From positions 1-30,946 of the forward strand of contig DATHCB010000120.1 of assembly GCA_035319765.1 (NCBI GenBank): a stretch of 30,946 nt of DNA. Direction: 5' to 3'. The position numbers and the translations under genes were made by a program. The notes below the pieces were generated by a model. It was not told where the DNA came from. It made no database searches and saw only the letters and a program-made list of their open reading frames with translations. Origin of the DNA: DATHCB01 sp035319765 (lineage in GTDB: Archaea; Thermoproteota; Bathyarchaeia; Bathyarchaeales; SOJC01). Shown piece after piece: positions 1 through 7,475 of the stretch (positions are counted from its first letter, which is position 1; each line of letters opens with the position of its first letter).

Positions 1-510
1 AGCAACGCAACGATCGTAGAAGATCAAGCTGATGCTTTCCTCTTTGTCGGGGGAGGAAAGTTTCATGCCGTAGGTGTTTCGTTGGCAACCTCCAAGCCTA
101 CTGTGGTGGCTGATCCTTACGAGAATCGAGCCTATAGTGTGGAAAGCGAAGTCCAGAGAATTCGAAAGCAACGAATGACGAGCGTTTCTGAGGCAAAGAG
201 GGCTGATACCTTTGGTGTTCTGGTAGGACTTAAACCTGGGCAGAATCGTCTTCAGGATGCCATTAAGATCAAGGATAGATTGGAGAGTAGGGGGAAGAAG
301 GCGTTATTGTTCGCGGCGAGGGAAATCACGCCTGAGGGACTTATACAATTCCCGACGATCGATGCCTTCGTAAGCACGGCATGCCCAAGGCTAGTTTTGG
401 ACGACTCGCTCAGATTCCCCAAGCCAATGCTTACGATAAAGGAAGCACTTGCCGTAATTGGAGAGGCGGACTGGAACACGCTTTGCAGAGGAAATTGGTT
501 CGAAAACTAG
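1..510 (+). CDS. dph2: Diphthamide biosynthesis protein Dph2, C-terminal part
   Basis: This is the 3' end of the archaeal radical-SAM-like enzyme that transfers the 3-amino-3-carboxypropyl group of SAM to the conserved histidine of elongation factor 2, the first step of diphthamide synthesis. The reading frame is open from base 1, so the gene starts left of the window. The visible part begins inside the conserved ADAFLFVGGGKFHAVGV segment and includes FVSTACPRLVLDD, whose Cys (codon 382-384) is expected to be the third ligand of the 4Fe-4S cluster in this family. An internal TTG at 82 is not a credible start because family similarity continues upstream of it. The 3' end overlaps the start of the next gene, a methyltransferase, which suggests translational coupling. 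The identification is firm; the N-terminal two domains cannot be seen. Confidence 0.93.
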   Translation, partial: SNATIVEDQADAFLFVGGGKFHAVGVSLATSKPTVVADPYENRAYSVESEVQRIRKQRMTSVSEAKRADTFGVLVGLKPGQNRLQDAIKIKDRLESRGKKALLFAAREITPEGLIQFPTIDAFVSTACPRLVLDDSLRFPKPMLTIKEALAVIGEADWNTLCRGNWFEN

Positions 511-1175
511 ATCTTGAAGTGGCCATTGCAACGGTGTCCCCACATCCGTCTCCTAAAGCTTACTTGGAGCAGTATACGATCTCTGCAGAGGCTGCTGCCG
601 AAATTTTGTACATGGCGACGTACATGTATGATGACATTATTGGCAAAACTGTGATTGACCTTGGCTGCGGAACTGGGAGGCTAGCGATTGCTGCCGCACT
701 TCTTGGCGCGGAAAGAGTGTTGGGCGTGGACATTGATCGTGACGCGATAAAGGCAGCTGTGCGGAACGCAGAGAAATTAGGGATAAGGTCGAGGGTGGAC
801 TGGGTAGTCGCTGATATAGACGGCGTACACGGGGAATTCGACACGGTCCTTGAAAATCCTCCTTTCGGCGTGCAAAGACGAGGAGCGGATCAAAAATTCC
901 TGGAAAGAGCGCTTCAAGTGGGCAATCACATCTATTCTCTTCACAAAGCCCTAAAGATCGCTGGAGTGCGGAAGGAGATCAGACGAAAATCGCCTACTCT
1001 AGCCGCGCCTTCTCCTTTTCTGAAAAGGCTAATAGAAAGGGACGGCGGAGAAGTCAAGGCAACGTACGCTCTTTTGATGAGCATCCCTCGGCTCTTTGTG
1101 TTTCATCAGAAGCGCAGGCATCAAATCCTTGTTAACTTGTATGTGATAGAGCGAAAAGAACAAAAGGTTTATTGA
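495..1175 (+). CDS. METTL5-like N6-adenine RNA methyltransferase
   Basis: This is a class I SAM-dependent methyltransferase of the archaeal METTL5-like group, which is related to the eukaryotic 18S rRNA m6A enzyme. The SAM-binding motif VIDLGCGTGRLAIAA is followed by the acidic loop GVDID and the catalytic NPPFG motif (about residues 121-125), which is diagnostic for N6-adenine methylation. The segment LEQY near the N-terminus is also typical of the family. The open frame extends back to 381 inside dph2, but that would give an extra 38 residues unlike the family. I prefer the TTG at 495, which puts LEQY at the usual distance from the start; the TTG at 483 is an alternative. Either choice overlaps the end of dph2. 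The product is about 226 aa, normal for the group. The RNA target is inferred from family knowledge only. Confidence 0.88.
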   Translation: MVRKLDLEVAIATVSPHPSPKAYLEQYTISAEAAAEILYMATYMYDDIIGKTVIDLGCGTGRLAIAAALLGAERVLGVDIDRDAIKAAVRNAEKLGIRSRVDWVVADIDGVHGEFDTVLENPPFGVQRRGADQKFLERALQVGNHIYSLHKALKIAGVRKEIRRKSPTLAAPSPFLKRLIERDGGEVKATYALLMSIPRLFVFHQKRRHQILVNLYVIERKEQKVY

Positions 1176-1260
1176 TCAGCACGAAGGAAAAGTATCGAAC
1201 GCACCTAAAGACATGAGGGAATACTTGGGTATTTGATGAGCATGAATGGAGTGATGAAGC

Positions 1261-1839
1261 GTGAGTCAACCTAAGAGAAAAAGCGGCGGTTTCGTTTCTC
1301 CTGGAGATCGTTTGGGGGTCATTGAAGAGTTTTCGCCGGGTCCAGGAACGTACGTGGATGAAGGGAGGATATACTCAAAGACGACTGGTAGTGCGTTGAT
1401 TGATCATATGAATAAACAGGTGTCTGTGTACCCGGCCGTCCGTGTGGCGAGTTCGCCGAAGGTGGGAAGTATTATAGTCGGTCAAGTGACTCAGGTTCAG
1501 ATTCACACTGCCAATGTGCGCATTCTGAAGATAGACCAAAAAACGTTATCAGGATCTTTTTTCGGCATCTTGCATATTTCTGATTCTAGTCCAATGTACG
1601 TGGATTCGATGTTTGACGTTTGCAAGAGTGGCGACATACTCCGAGCAAAAGTCATCTCCGAGACAAACCGGACCTATCATCTTTCGACATCTGTCGATAG
1701 AAGTCTTGGAGTCACCTTTGCGTTCTGCTCCAACTGTGGGCATGCCCTCCAATGGCGGAGGTCAAGAATGCGCTGTCCGAACTGCGGCAGAATTGAGAAC
1801 CGCAGGGTGGCTTCTGATTATGGAAAGGCAGAAATCTAG
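1261..1839 (+). CDS. csl4: Exosome complex RNA-binding subunit Csl4
   Basis: Csl4 is a cap subunit of the archaeal exosome, which binds RNA and helps recruit DnaG and substrates to the Rrp41/Rrp42 core. The 192-aa product has the usual three parts: an N-terminal beta domain starting GGFVSPGDRLGVIEEFSPG (about 9-60), an S1 RNA-binding domain (about 65-150) and a C-terminal zinc ribbon with CSNC (156, 159) and CPNC (172, 175). It starts at a GTG preceded by GGAG about eight bases upstream. Its stop codon TAG (1837-1839) is built into the Shine-Dalgarno sequence of the next gene, rpoL, so the two are probably translated together. Linkage of csl4 and rpoL is conserved in several archaeal phyla. 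Confidence 0.95.
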   Translation: MSQPKRKSGGFVSPGDRLGVIEEFSPGPGTYVDEGRIYSKTTGSALIDHMNKQVSVYPAVRVASSPKVGSIIVGQVTQVQIHTANVRILKIDQKTLSGSFFGILHISDSSPMYVDSMFDVCKSGDILRAKVISETNRTYHLSTSVDRSLGVTFAFCSNCGHALQWRRSRMRCPNCGRIENRRVASDYGKAEI

Positions 1840-1851
1840 GAGAGTTCCGTT

Positions 1852-2145
1852 GTGAAGATAAAGGTTTTAATGAAAACAGGAAACGAACTCAAGATGGAAA
1901 TTGAAGGCGAGGGGCACTCTTTCTGCAACGCCTTGCAGAGGGTCCTACTCGGCGAGGAGACGATAGAAACTGCCGGCTACAACATACCACATCCGTTGAT
2001 TGCAAACCCGGTTATCCACGTTCGAACTCAGAAGGGTCGACCTGAGACAGCGCTTAGAAACGCCACCGAAAAACTTCAGAAGAAGACCAAGCAGTTTAAT
2101 GACGCATTTGAAAAGGCATTAAAAGAGTGGCAAGAAAAACAATAG
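1852..2145 (+). CDS. rpoL: DNA-directed RNA polymerase subunit L (Rpb11-like)
   Basis: Subunit L is the small alpha-like subunit that pairs with subunit D in the archaeal RNA polymerase assembly platform and is homologous to eukaryotic Rpb11/AC19. The 97-aa product shows the signature around EGEGHSFCNALQRVLL (about 18-33), followed by TAGYNIPHPLI and a long C-terminal amphipathic helix rich in Lys and Glu. It starts at GTG, with AGGAG at 1838-1842 overlapping the csl4 stop codon. The gene ends only eight bases from the stop codon of a minus-strand gene, and two small hairpins sit at this convergent junction. Confidence 0.95.
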   Translation: MKIKVLMKTGNELKMEIEGEGHSFCNALQRVLLGEETIETAGYNIPHPLIANPVIHVRTQKGRPETALRNATEKLQKKTKQFNDAFEKALKEWQEKQ

Positions 2146-2170
2146 GCTTCTGCCTAAAGGTTCAGCCTTT
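2143..2170. terminator. Tandem hairpins at the rpoL / RNase III-like convergent junction
   Basis: Two small inverted repeats lie side by side. The first, TAGGC-TTCT-GCCTA (2143-2156), includes the rpoL stop codon. The second, AAAGG-TTCAG-CCTTT (2156-2170), is followed by CTTTT and lies in the last codons of the opposite gene. They may end or insulate converging transcripts. The stems are only five base pairs, so the role is a guess. Confidence 0.35.
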
Positions 2171-2540
2171 CTTTTGCTAAGAGAAGCAGAGCCGCAAATG
2201 CCTCTACTATGTCATTTGAAGATCGTAGCGTCGTAACGCTTTCTTCGATAGTGATCGTTTCTCGTAGCCAAGCGTAAACGATCAACGCCTCAGCCGCATC
2301 TCCAAGCGCGTGCCTGTCAATTCTTTTGGGCAAGAATTTTCTTAACTTGGATTTTTTCAATGCTTGAGAGAGGATTCGGCTGCTCACTTTTGTCCCGGCC
2401 GCTTCGCCTCTTTTCGTGGATAGTGCAAGAGAGGAGATGAAGTTTACGTACGAGTCGCCTAGGCTGGCAAGTTTGTGGTCTTGGAGGATGGCTTCTAGGC
2501 CTGTATGCTGCGGAGTGAAGGGAGATAGTTTTTCTTTCAA
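2154..2540 (-). CDS. Small archaeal RNase III-like protein
   Basis: This 128-aa protein resembles the short archaeal family related to the ribonuclease III nuclease domain (Pfam Ribonucleas_3_2). It has the two expected helices with acidic residues: LASLGDSYVNFISSLALS (about 24-41), which corresponds to the LEFLGDAVL signature, and HALGDAAEALIVYAWL (about 78-93), which corresponds to the D-x-x-EA element. There is no double-stranded RNA-binding domain. Activity on RNA has not been shown for most members, so the function is inferred. The gene starts with ATG and is divergent from the DUF99 gene with fewer than 50 bases between them; it converges on rpoL. Confidence 0.75.
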   Translation of the reverse strand: MKEKLSPFTPQHTGLEAILQDHKLASLGDSYVNFISSLALSTKRGEAAGTKVSSRILSQALKKSKLRKFLPKRIDRHALGDAAEALIVYAWLRETITIEESVTTLRSSNDIVEAFAALLLLAKERLNL

Positions 2541-2587
2541 CGAATTTCCCCGAATGTATTAATTTGTTGGACGTTAAGCTTATAGTG

Positions 2588-3241
2588 ATGCTTTTCCCTA
2601 TAAGCTCCGAGAGGAACGGTTTGTCTTCTAGAAAGTTTCGTGTGATCAAGCACGAGATACGAATCGTCGGCGTGGATGATGGTGTTTTTCTCCCGCACAC
2701 GAAGGGATTAGCCGATGTGATTGGTGTTGTCTTCAGGGGCGGCTATTGGCTGGATGGCGTGATGAAGACGGAAATCGCGATCGATGGCATGGATGCCACG
2801 GAGAAGATCGGGGGAATGATAAGTGGCTCGCATCACTATGCACAGATTCGGGTTATTATGTTGGACGGCGTGACTTTTGGAGGTTTCAACGTCGTAGATA
2901 TCAACGGGCTTTCAGGGCTCACTATGCTACCTGTGATCGCGGTTACCCGCGATGAACCAGATTTTGAAGATATTAGGAAGGCGTTGACGCACTTGCCCGA
3001 AAGCAAAAAAAGATGGAAGATCCTCGAAAATCAAAGTACGTTGATTAGCGTAAAGAGCAGAAAAGACGAAGAGCCTGTTTACATGCAGGTCGCAGGCATT
3101 TCCAGGGAAGATGCCGAGAAAATCGTAAAGGAGACTTCTACGCGGAGTAACATTCCAGAGGCTTTGCGTGTGGCACATTTGATCGCATCGGGTCTCTCGA
3201 AGGCGAATTCAGGTAGTAGGAAGCCAGAGTTGAAGTCTTGA
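2588..3241 (+). CDS. DUF99 / UPF0215 family protein
   Basis: This belongs to the archaeal DUF99 (UPF0215) family, whose fold is related to endonuclease V but whose role is not established. The family pattern is clear: IRIVGVDDG near the N-terminus, then VVFRGGYWLDGV, the acidic IAIDGMDAT, and the core QIRVIMLDGVTFGGFNVVD followed by LPVIAVTRDEP. The frame is open from a TTG at 2564, but the ATG at 2588 gives a protein of 217 aa with the conserved block about 20 residues in, which is normal. The gene is divergent from the RNase III-like gene, so their promoters must overlap in the short gap. Nucleic-acid repair or processing is possible because of the fold, but nothing here proves it. Confidence 0.85.
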   Translation: MLFPISSERNGLSSRKFRVIKHEIRIVGVDDGVFLPHTKGLADVIGVVFRGGYWLDGVMKTEIAIDGMDATEKIGGMISGSHHYAQIRVIMLDGVTFGGFNVVDINGLSGLTMLPVIAVTRDEPDFEDIRKALTHLPESKKRWKILENQSTLISVKSRKDEEPVYMQVAGISREDAEKIVKETSTRSNIPEALRVAHLIASGLSKANSGSRKPELKS

Positions 3242-3257
3242 TTCGCGCAAGAAAAGA

Positions 3258-3264
3258 TTTAAAA
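3258..3264 (+). promoter_or_regulatory. TATA box for TFS
   Basis: TTTAAAA with A-rich sequence just upstream (AAGAAAAGA) looks like an archaeal BRE/TATA element. A start site about 26 bases from its centre falls near 3287. That is downstream of the ATG at 3276, so it supports the ATG at 3309 as the true start of TFS. Confidence 0.55.
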
Positions 3265-3308
3265 GCTCCATCACCATGGAAGATGAAGTCGGAAACGGTG
3301 AAAGGGTA

Positions 3309-3659
3309 ATGGAGTTTTGTCCTAAGTGCGGGACGAGGTTAGTACCTGCGAGGAAGAAGCAAGGTGCCAAGACGGTTCTTCTGCTTTCTTGTGCGAAATG
3401 TGGCTATAAGAAGCCACCTGAGGACGCCAAGGTTGCGGTTGCACCGATCGTAATCGAACAACCGCCGAAGGAGTCCATTGCGGTCATCGGCAAGGAGGAG
3501 CAGAAGCTTCGAACTCTGCCCACGGTGAAGATCGAGTGTCCAAAATGCGGAAATACGTTAGCTTACGTCTGGCAGGTGCAAACTCGTGGAAGTGATGAGT
3601 CTTCTACGCAGTTCTTTCGTTGCACAAAATGTAGTCACACGTTCAGAGAGTACAGCTGA
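3309..3659 (+). CDS. tfs: Transcription factor S (TFIIS-like transcript cleavage factor)
   Basis: TFS rescues stalled RNA polymerase by stimulating cleavage of backtracked RNA. The protein has an N-terminal zinc ribbon with CPKC (4, 7) and CAKC (28, 31), a linker of low conservation, and a C-terminal zinc ribbon with CPKC and CTKC. The catalytic loop before the last cysteine pair reads QTRGSDES, keeping the Asp-Glu dipeptide that enters the polymerase active site. An ATG at 3276 is in frame, but the predicted transcription start lies downstream of it. Starting at 3309 gives 116 aa beginning MEFCPKCG, which is the family's usual beginning and length. The gene lies a short distance from PCNA, as in other TACK archaea, but here an archaeosortase gene separates them. 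Confidence 0.93.
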   Translation: MEFCPKCGTRLVPARKKQGAKTVLLLSCAKCGYKKPPEDAKVAVAPIVIEQPPKESIAVIGKEEQKLRTLPTVKIECPKCGNTLAYVWQVQTRGSDESSTQFFRCTKCSHTFREYS

Positions 3660-3857
3660 AGCATCCCTGCCAATACTTTGTTCGACACTGTTTTCTGCAC
3701 CTTTCTGTTTTATGCCTTCGCGTGGCTAGGCTTGCGAATATGTTTACTGTATGTAGAGAAACTGGTCCAAGAGACATCAAGAATCAAAGACAGCAGATTG
3801 CCTGTACTGCATGCCATGCTTCCGAATGGGTAGTGGTAAAGTTTCTAAAGAGATGCT

Positions 3858-4928
3858 CTATGCGATGGGCGTTTTCCTAATCATGAAGCGTTGAACGAGC
3901 ACGAGTGCGAACAGGTAGAATACTATCCAGAACAGAAAGAATAGTTCCCCGTAATAATCATGGAAAATGTCACCCGCAGCGGCTCCTTGAGATATGTAGA
4001 TTTCCATTATGGACACGATTCTCAGTATGTTAACGAAAAACGTTCCGACTGCGCCAATCACGAAGCCAACAACTTTTCCACGCAATGACACGGGGAAGTC
4101 CTTCAGGAAGAGAAGGATAACGAACGTGTAGATGAAGAGGCTATAGACGCCGGCGCAAGGCCAGTATATGGCAAACCCATACCCGTTGACGAGCATCTGC
4201 ACTGTACCGTCCTGCAATACAGCCATTTGTACGGCATAGCCTAACCTTTGCATGACAAATGCCACGATTGAAGAGATAAAGGGCACGAAACCTTGGATAG
4301 ACACTCCGCTCTGGGGCAAAATGGGCGACAATAGCGACAGGAAGTTCGGAAAAGAAGCCGATGCGTAGGGTCTAAACGTGTTGATCACGTAGAAGACCCC
4401 TACTAAGGTTAGGAGAGAGATTGAAATCGAAAACTGTTTTATTCCTTCATAGTGTAGGAGAACGAATACGCCGGTGAGAATTGAAGCTGTCATGATGATA
4501 TACTCGAACGAAATTGGGAAATATGTAGAAATGAACCCTGCTTGCGAACTCCATGTCATGCCTTGTGGTACCCCAAAAAAATTCCCGAGTCCCAATCCGA
4601 GGGCTGTTATGGCGTTGTTCAATCCGAACATATAAAAAGCTATTATGTAGATTGTTGGAATCATCAGTATTAGGAAGCCGCCAGCAGTTCTAGCCAATCT
4701 TGCACTTTGGTTGATTCCTGATTTTGTGCTTCTAGTGCCGCCGAGAATGAATTCAAGAGCGAAAAGCCACAGGAAAAAGAGATAAAAAGCTCTGCCCGTC
4801 CATGTTTCTTCAAATGAGGAAGGACCCACGACAGAAGGATCGAAGACGTAGGCAATCAGCATCATAATCATAAAGGAAAGGGGGATTAACAATTTTTTGT
4901 ACGTGTCGCCAGAGATCGTCAAACGCAT
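3858..4928 (-). CDS. Archaeosortase / exosortase family membrane protease
   Basis: Exosortases and archaeosortases are multi-span membrane enzymes that cut a C-terminal sorting signal from exported proteins and probably join the protein to a lipid. The product is almost entirely hydrophobic. Counting from the ATG at 4928 (356 aa), the catalytic cysteine is C258 in YWPCAGVYSL, the arginine R303 in FFVNILRIVS, and the histidine H323 in DIFHDYYGE, matching the family's Cys-Arg-His set. It is longer than most members, with an N-terminal half of extra membrane segments. A TTG at 4949 is an alternative start. The gene is on the opposite strand between TFS and PCNA, so it is probably transcribed alone. 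No substrate with a PGF-CTERM-like tail is visible in the window. Confidence 0.85.
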   Translation of the reverse strand: MRLTISGDTYKKLLIPLSFMIMMLIAYVFDPSVVGPSSFEETWTGRAFYLFFLWLFALEFILGGTRSTKSGINQSARLARTAGGFLILMIPTIYIIAFYMFGLNNAITALGLGLGNFFGVPQGMTWSSQAGFISTYFPISFEYIIMTASILTGVFVLLHYEGIKQFSISISLLTLVGVFYVINTFRPYASASFPNFLSLLSPILPQSGVSIQGFVPFISSIVAFVMQRLGYAVQMAVLQDGTVQMLVNGYGFAIYWPCAGVYSLFIYTFVILLFLKDFPVSLRGKVVGFVIGAVGTFFVNILRIVSIMEIYISQGAAAGDIFHDYYGELFFLFWIVFYLFALVLVQRFMIRKTPIA

Positions 4929-5039
4929 AAGGTGTACGCTCGTTCGCAACGATTTAGCCTTTTCGTTTGTAAGGAGAACATTGCTTTGCCCCGGAGCGAA
5001 GCGATGTCTTGCCGAGACATGATGTAGATGGGTAAAGGC

Positions 5040-5050
5040 TTTTATTATAT
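5040..5050 (+). promoter_or_regulatory. TATA box for PCNA
   Basis: TTTTATTATAT lies about 45 bases before the TTG at 5091. A start site 26 bases from its centre falls near 5071, just before the Shine-Dalgarno sequence at 5077. The upstream in-frame ATGs at 5028 and 5049 would therefore not be in the transcript. Confidence 0.6.
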
Positions 5051-5076
5051 GGCGGCAGATTCTCTCTATCTTAAGC

Positions 5077-5083
5077 GAGGAGG
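5077..5083 (+). promoter_or_regulatory. Shine-Dalgarno sequence that decides the PCNA start
   Basis: GAGGAGG, followed by TT, is an almost perfect match to the 3' end of archaeal 16S rRNA. It ends seven bases before the TTG at 5091. This is the strongest ribosome binding site seen in the window. Confidence 0.75.
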
Positions 5084-5090
5084 TTCACGC

Positions 5091-5846
5091 TTGTTCAGAA
5101 TAAAGGTGTCCGATGCAAGACTGTTGAGAGATATGATAACTGCCATTTCCATACTCGTGGACGAAGCCACGTTCAACTTGGCCCCAGAAGGCATGAAGCT
5201 CCGTGCCATGGACCCCTCAAGAGTCGCCATGGTGGACTTTGAGTGGCCGAAAACGGTCTTCGATGAATACCAGTGTGACACGCCAACAAAGATGTGCATA
5301 AACGTCACAGAGATGCTCAAGCTCCTTAAACGCGCAGGAAAAGACGAACCTGTAGAATTATCGCTCGATGATAAAACTGGTCGCTTGCAAATAGCAATAA
5401 GCGGAAAGTACACTCGAGTATTCAACATGCCAACCCTTGAGGCCGCTGAAGAAGAAGTGCCTACGCCAAAAATCGCATTCAACGTAACGGCAAAAGCGAC
5501 TACCCAAGGCTTGAAAGATGCGATCGATGACGCAACGCTAGTGAGCGATCACGTAAGAATCGAGGCTGACCCAGAAAAACTCGTACTACGGGCTACAGGG
5601 GATCTTATGGGCGCGAACATAGAACTCAAGAAAGGGAGCGACGCCCTGCTAGACCTTATCGTGAAAGAATCTGCGAAAGCTACGTTTAGCCTGAGCTACT
5701 TGGCTGAGATAATCAAGGCCGCGATCGCCACATCAGACATAGCCATGCTAGAATTCTCTAATGACATGCCTGTGCGCCTAGATTTCCAGCAGCCGAAAGA
5801 GGGAAAGTTAACATTCTACCTGGCCCCGAGAATTGAGGTGGAATGA
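5091..5846 (+). CDS. pcn: DNA polymerase sliding clamp PCNA
   Basis: PCNA forms the trimeric ring that holds replicative polymerases, ligase and FEN1 on DNA. The translated sequence has the two-domain clamp pattern: FRIKVSDARLLRDMITAI at the start, ISILVDEATFNLAPEGMKL with RAMDPSRVAMVDFEW, a domain connector near FNMPTLEAAEEEVPTP, and the C-terminal LTFYLAPRIEVE. The frame is open back to an ATG at 5028, but the TTG at 5091 gives 251 aa, the normal PCNA length. It follows a strong Shine-Dalgarno sequence by seven bases, while the TATA box lies inside the longer frame. PriL follows in the same reading frame after the TGA stop and about 45 bases, so the two genes are probably co-transcribed. 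Confidence 0.95.
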   Translation: MFRIKVSDARLLRDMITAISILVDEATFNLAPEGMKLRAMDPSRVAMVDFEWPKTVFDEYQCDTPTKMCINVTEMLKLLKRAGKDEPVELSLDDKTGRLQIAISGKYTRVFNMPTLEAAEEEVPTPKIAFNVTAKATTQGLKDAIDDATLVSDHVRIEADPEKLVLRATGDLMGANIELKKGSDALLDLIVKESAKATFSLSYLAEIIKAAIATSDIAMLEFSNDMPVRLDFQQPKEGKLTFYLAPRIEVE

Positions 5847-5891
5847 CACGGCGACAGCTGGAGCGGGAACAAAGTCCTCACGAAAAGCGAT

Positions 5892-6920
5892 TTGGCCAAA
5901 TACCCATTTCTTCCGGAAGCATCAGAATACGTCAAATCCTTAGACTTGCAAATAACCGAACTCACAGACTCGACTTTTTCATACATCCTTGACAGGGCAG
6001 AAAACCGCGTTGGGAGCACCCTCACATCAAACAATACTGGGGCATCACTACGCGAATTTGAGGTCGAAATCCCTTCCTTCCCCATTGCTGTGATGCTGGT
6101 CGCAGCAATAAAAGACCCGTACCTGAAAAAAAGATATGCGCTGTTAGAAGCTAAACGAATCTCAGCATCCTTGAACGAAGAGAAAAAAGAGACAATAACG
6201 CACATTGCGGAATTCTTCAATTGGAAAATAAGGGCATTAAAGAAACTGGAAGGCGAATATCATGACTTTGCTATTTATTTCACGGATTTTCTCAGGAACA
6301 CCTCGATGTTCCATGAAGCGGAATGGAAACTGATAAACCAACGGATAATAGCCGGTGAAATTCTTCTCAGGACGGACAAAGTCTCCCGGCTCTTGGAGGA
6401 AGAAGTTAGAAGGTACATAGAGAAAAGGCTTCAAGCAGAGGACCTGCCACTTCCAGACGCTCTCGTCGCCCGTGCGGAACGCTTAAAGCAGCTGCTGATG
6501 TTGAAAAAGGGAAGGCTCCGAAAAGAAGAAATGCCGAAGCAAGTAATCGTCGCCGCCTTTCCACCATGCGTGAAAGCCCTCTATACGGCTATAATCTCTG
6601 GGCATCACCTTTCGCACGTCGGGCGCTTCACGCTAACTACTTTCCTTGTCAACATCGGCGTGAGACCGGAAGAAGTTATCGAACTCTATCACTCGCTCAG
6701 CGATTTCAACGAACGATTGACACGCTATCAGGTTGAACACATAGCAGGTGCAAGGGGCTCGGGAACTAAGTATGTGCCTCCGAGGTGCGACACGCTACGC
6801 ACTCATGGGGTATGCACGGGCATGGACGAGATATGCAAAAAAACGCGCCACCCACTAGGCTACTACAGAAGAAAACTACGGCAAGCCCAACCTACTCTAG
6901 CTGCGCCCTCCGCCGCCTAA
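5892..6920 (+). CDS. priL: DNA primase large subunit PriL
   Basis: PriL is the iron-sulfur regulatory subunit of the archaeal/eukaryotic primase and positions nucleotides for initiation by PriS. The 342-aa product begins MAKYPFLPEASEYV, typical of the family, and ends with a domain holding four cysteines expected to bind a 4Fe-4S cluster: C226 (FPPC), C299 (PPRC), C308 (GVCTG) and C315 (EICKK). The start is a TTG without a clear Shine-Dalgarno sequence. In-frame codons upstream read LTKSD, which also looks family-like, but no ATG, GTG or TTG exists between the PCNA stop and 5892. The 3' end overlaps the stop codon of the convergent GINS gene, so the two primase subunits are encoded on opposite strands a short distance apart. 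Confidence 0.93.
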   Translation: MAKYPFLPEASEYVKSLDLQITELTDSTFSYILDRAENRVGSTLTSNNTGASLREFEVEIPSFPIAVMLVAAIKDPYLKKRYALLEAKRISASLNEEKKETITHIAEFFNWKIRALKKLEGEYHDFAIYFTDFLRNTSMFHEAEWKLINQRIIAGEILLRTDKVSRLLEEEVRRYIEKRLQAEDLPLPDALVARAERLKQLLMLKKGRLRKEEMPKQVIVAAFPPCVKALYTAIISGHHLSHVGRFTLTTFLVNIGVRPEEVIELYHSLSDFNERLTRYQVEHIAGARGSGTKYVPPRCDTLRTHGVCTGMDEICKKTRHPLGYYRRKLRQAQPTLAAPSAA

Positions 6921-7474
6921 AATTTCTCTACCTCCACCCGTGCGGCAATTCCCTGCTTAACAAGAACTGAAGCGTTCTCTGCTGGCACGGTGCCAACGTC
7001 TTCGATCTTGAACGGACCATAAGCCTTCATGTCTGCGCCGATAATCGCAGGAATATCCCTCAAGAAACGGACGAGCATTCTCTTCGGCTTCTCCTTTGTT
7101 TCTTCGCTAGAAATCAATCGCCCTAGAAGGACGCTCTGCAGAAACTCCTGATAAGATTCAGCTAACGGTAACATCTTACCGCATAGCTTTTCCTCTTCCT
7201 CGGTCAGAACCTCAATCGGAATCGTTTCCCGAGCAGTTGCAGCTCGAAAAATCTTCTTATACCGAAGCTGAAAGAGTGATTTAATAAGCCTACGAGCGTT
7301 GCGAAGCTCGTGCTTTATCAGCCTCGCCTTCGCCGTCCTTTCGTCGAGCATCTTGGTTTCTTCGCGTATCCGCTTAATGTAACCCGCTAACCGGGCATAG
7401 AAATCCTTCGCCAAAGGCTGCAGTTCAGCGCTCTCTTGTTCCTTCTTCCAGGCATCGTAAACCTCGTCATACAA
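6917..7474 (-). CDS. gins51: GINS complex subunit, Gins51 type
   Basis: GINS joins MCM and the Cdc45/GAN protein in the replicative helicase. The 185-aa product has a helical N-terminal domain (YDEVYDAWKKEQ, ELQPLAKDFYARLAGYI, then MLDERTAKARLIKHE) and a C-terminal beta domain (FLRDIPAIIGADMKAYGPF, then EDVGTVPAENASVLVKQGIA). The helical-then-beta order marks the Gins51 (Sld5/Psf1-like) type. The frame is open further upstream, but the TTG at 7474 lies one base after the PriS stop codon and has GAGGTGG about nine bases before it, inside the end of priS. This gives a normal length and tight coupling to PriS. The stop codon overlaps that of the convergent priL. Confidence 0.92.
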   Translation of the reverse strand: MYDEVYDAWKKEQESAELQPLAKDFYARLAGYIKRIREETKMLDERTAKARLIKHELRNARRLIKSLFQLRYKKIFRAATARETIPIEVLTEEEEKLCGKMLPLAESYQEFLQSVLLGRLISSEETKEKPKRMLVRFLRDIPAIIGADMKAYGPFKIEDVGTVPAENASVLVKQGIAARVEVEKF

Positions 7475-7475
7475 G

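Noticed and set aside
1225..1260. TGATGA/GTGATGA motifs resembling C boxes of a C/D sRNA before csl4
   Set aside because: No convincing D box or C'/D' pair at the right distance; GGAGTGATG is better explained as the csl4 ribosome binding site.
3740..3880. 46-codon plus-strand frame with a CTACHA motif between TFS and the archaeosortase
   Set aside because: No ribosome binding site or promoter is evident, it runs into the 3' end of the opposite gene, and the short Cys motif is probably chance.
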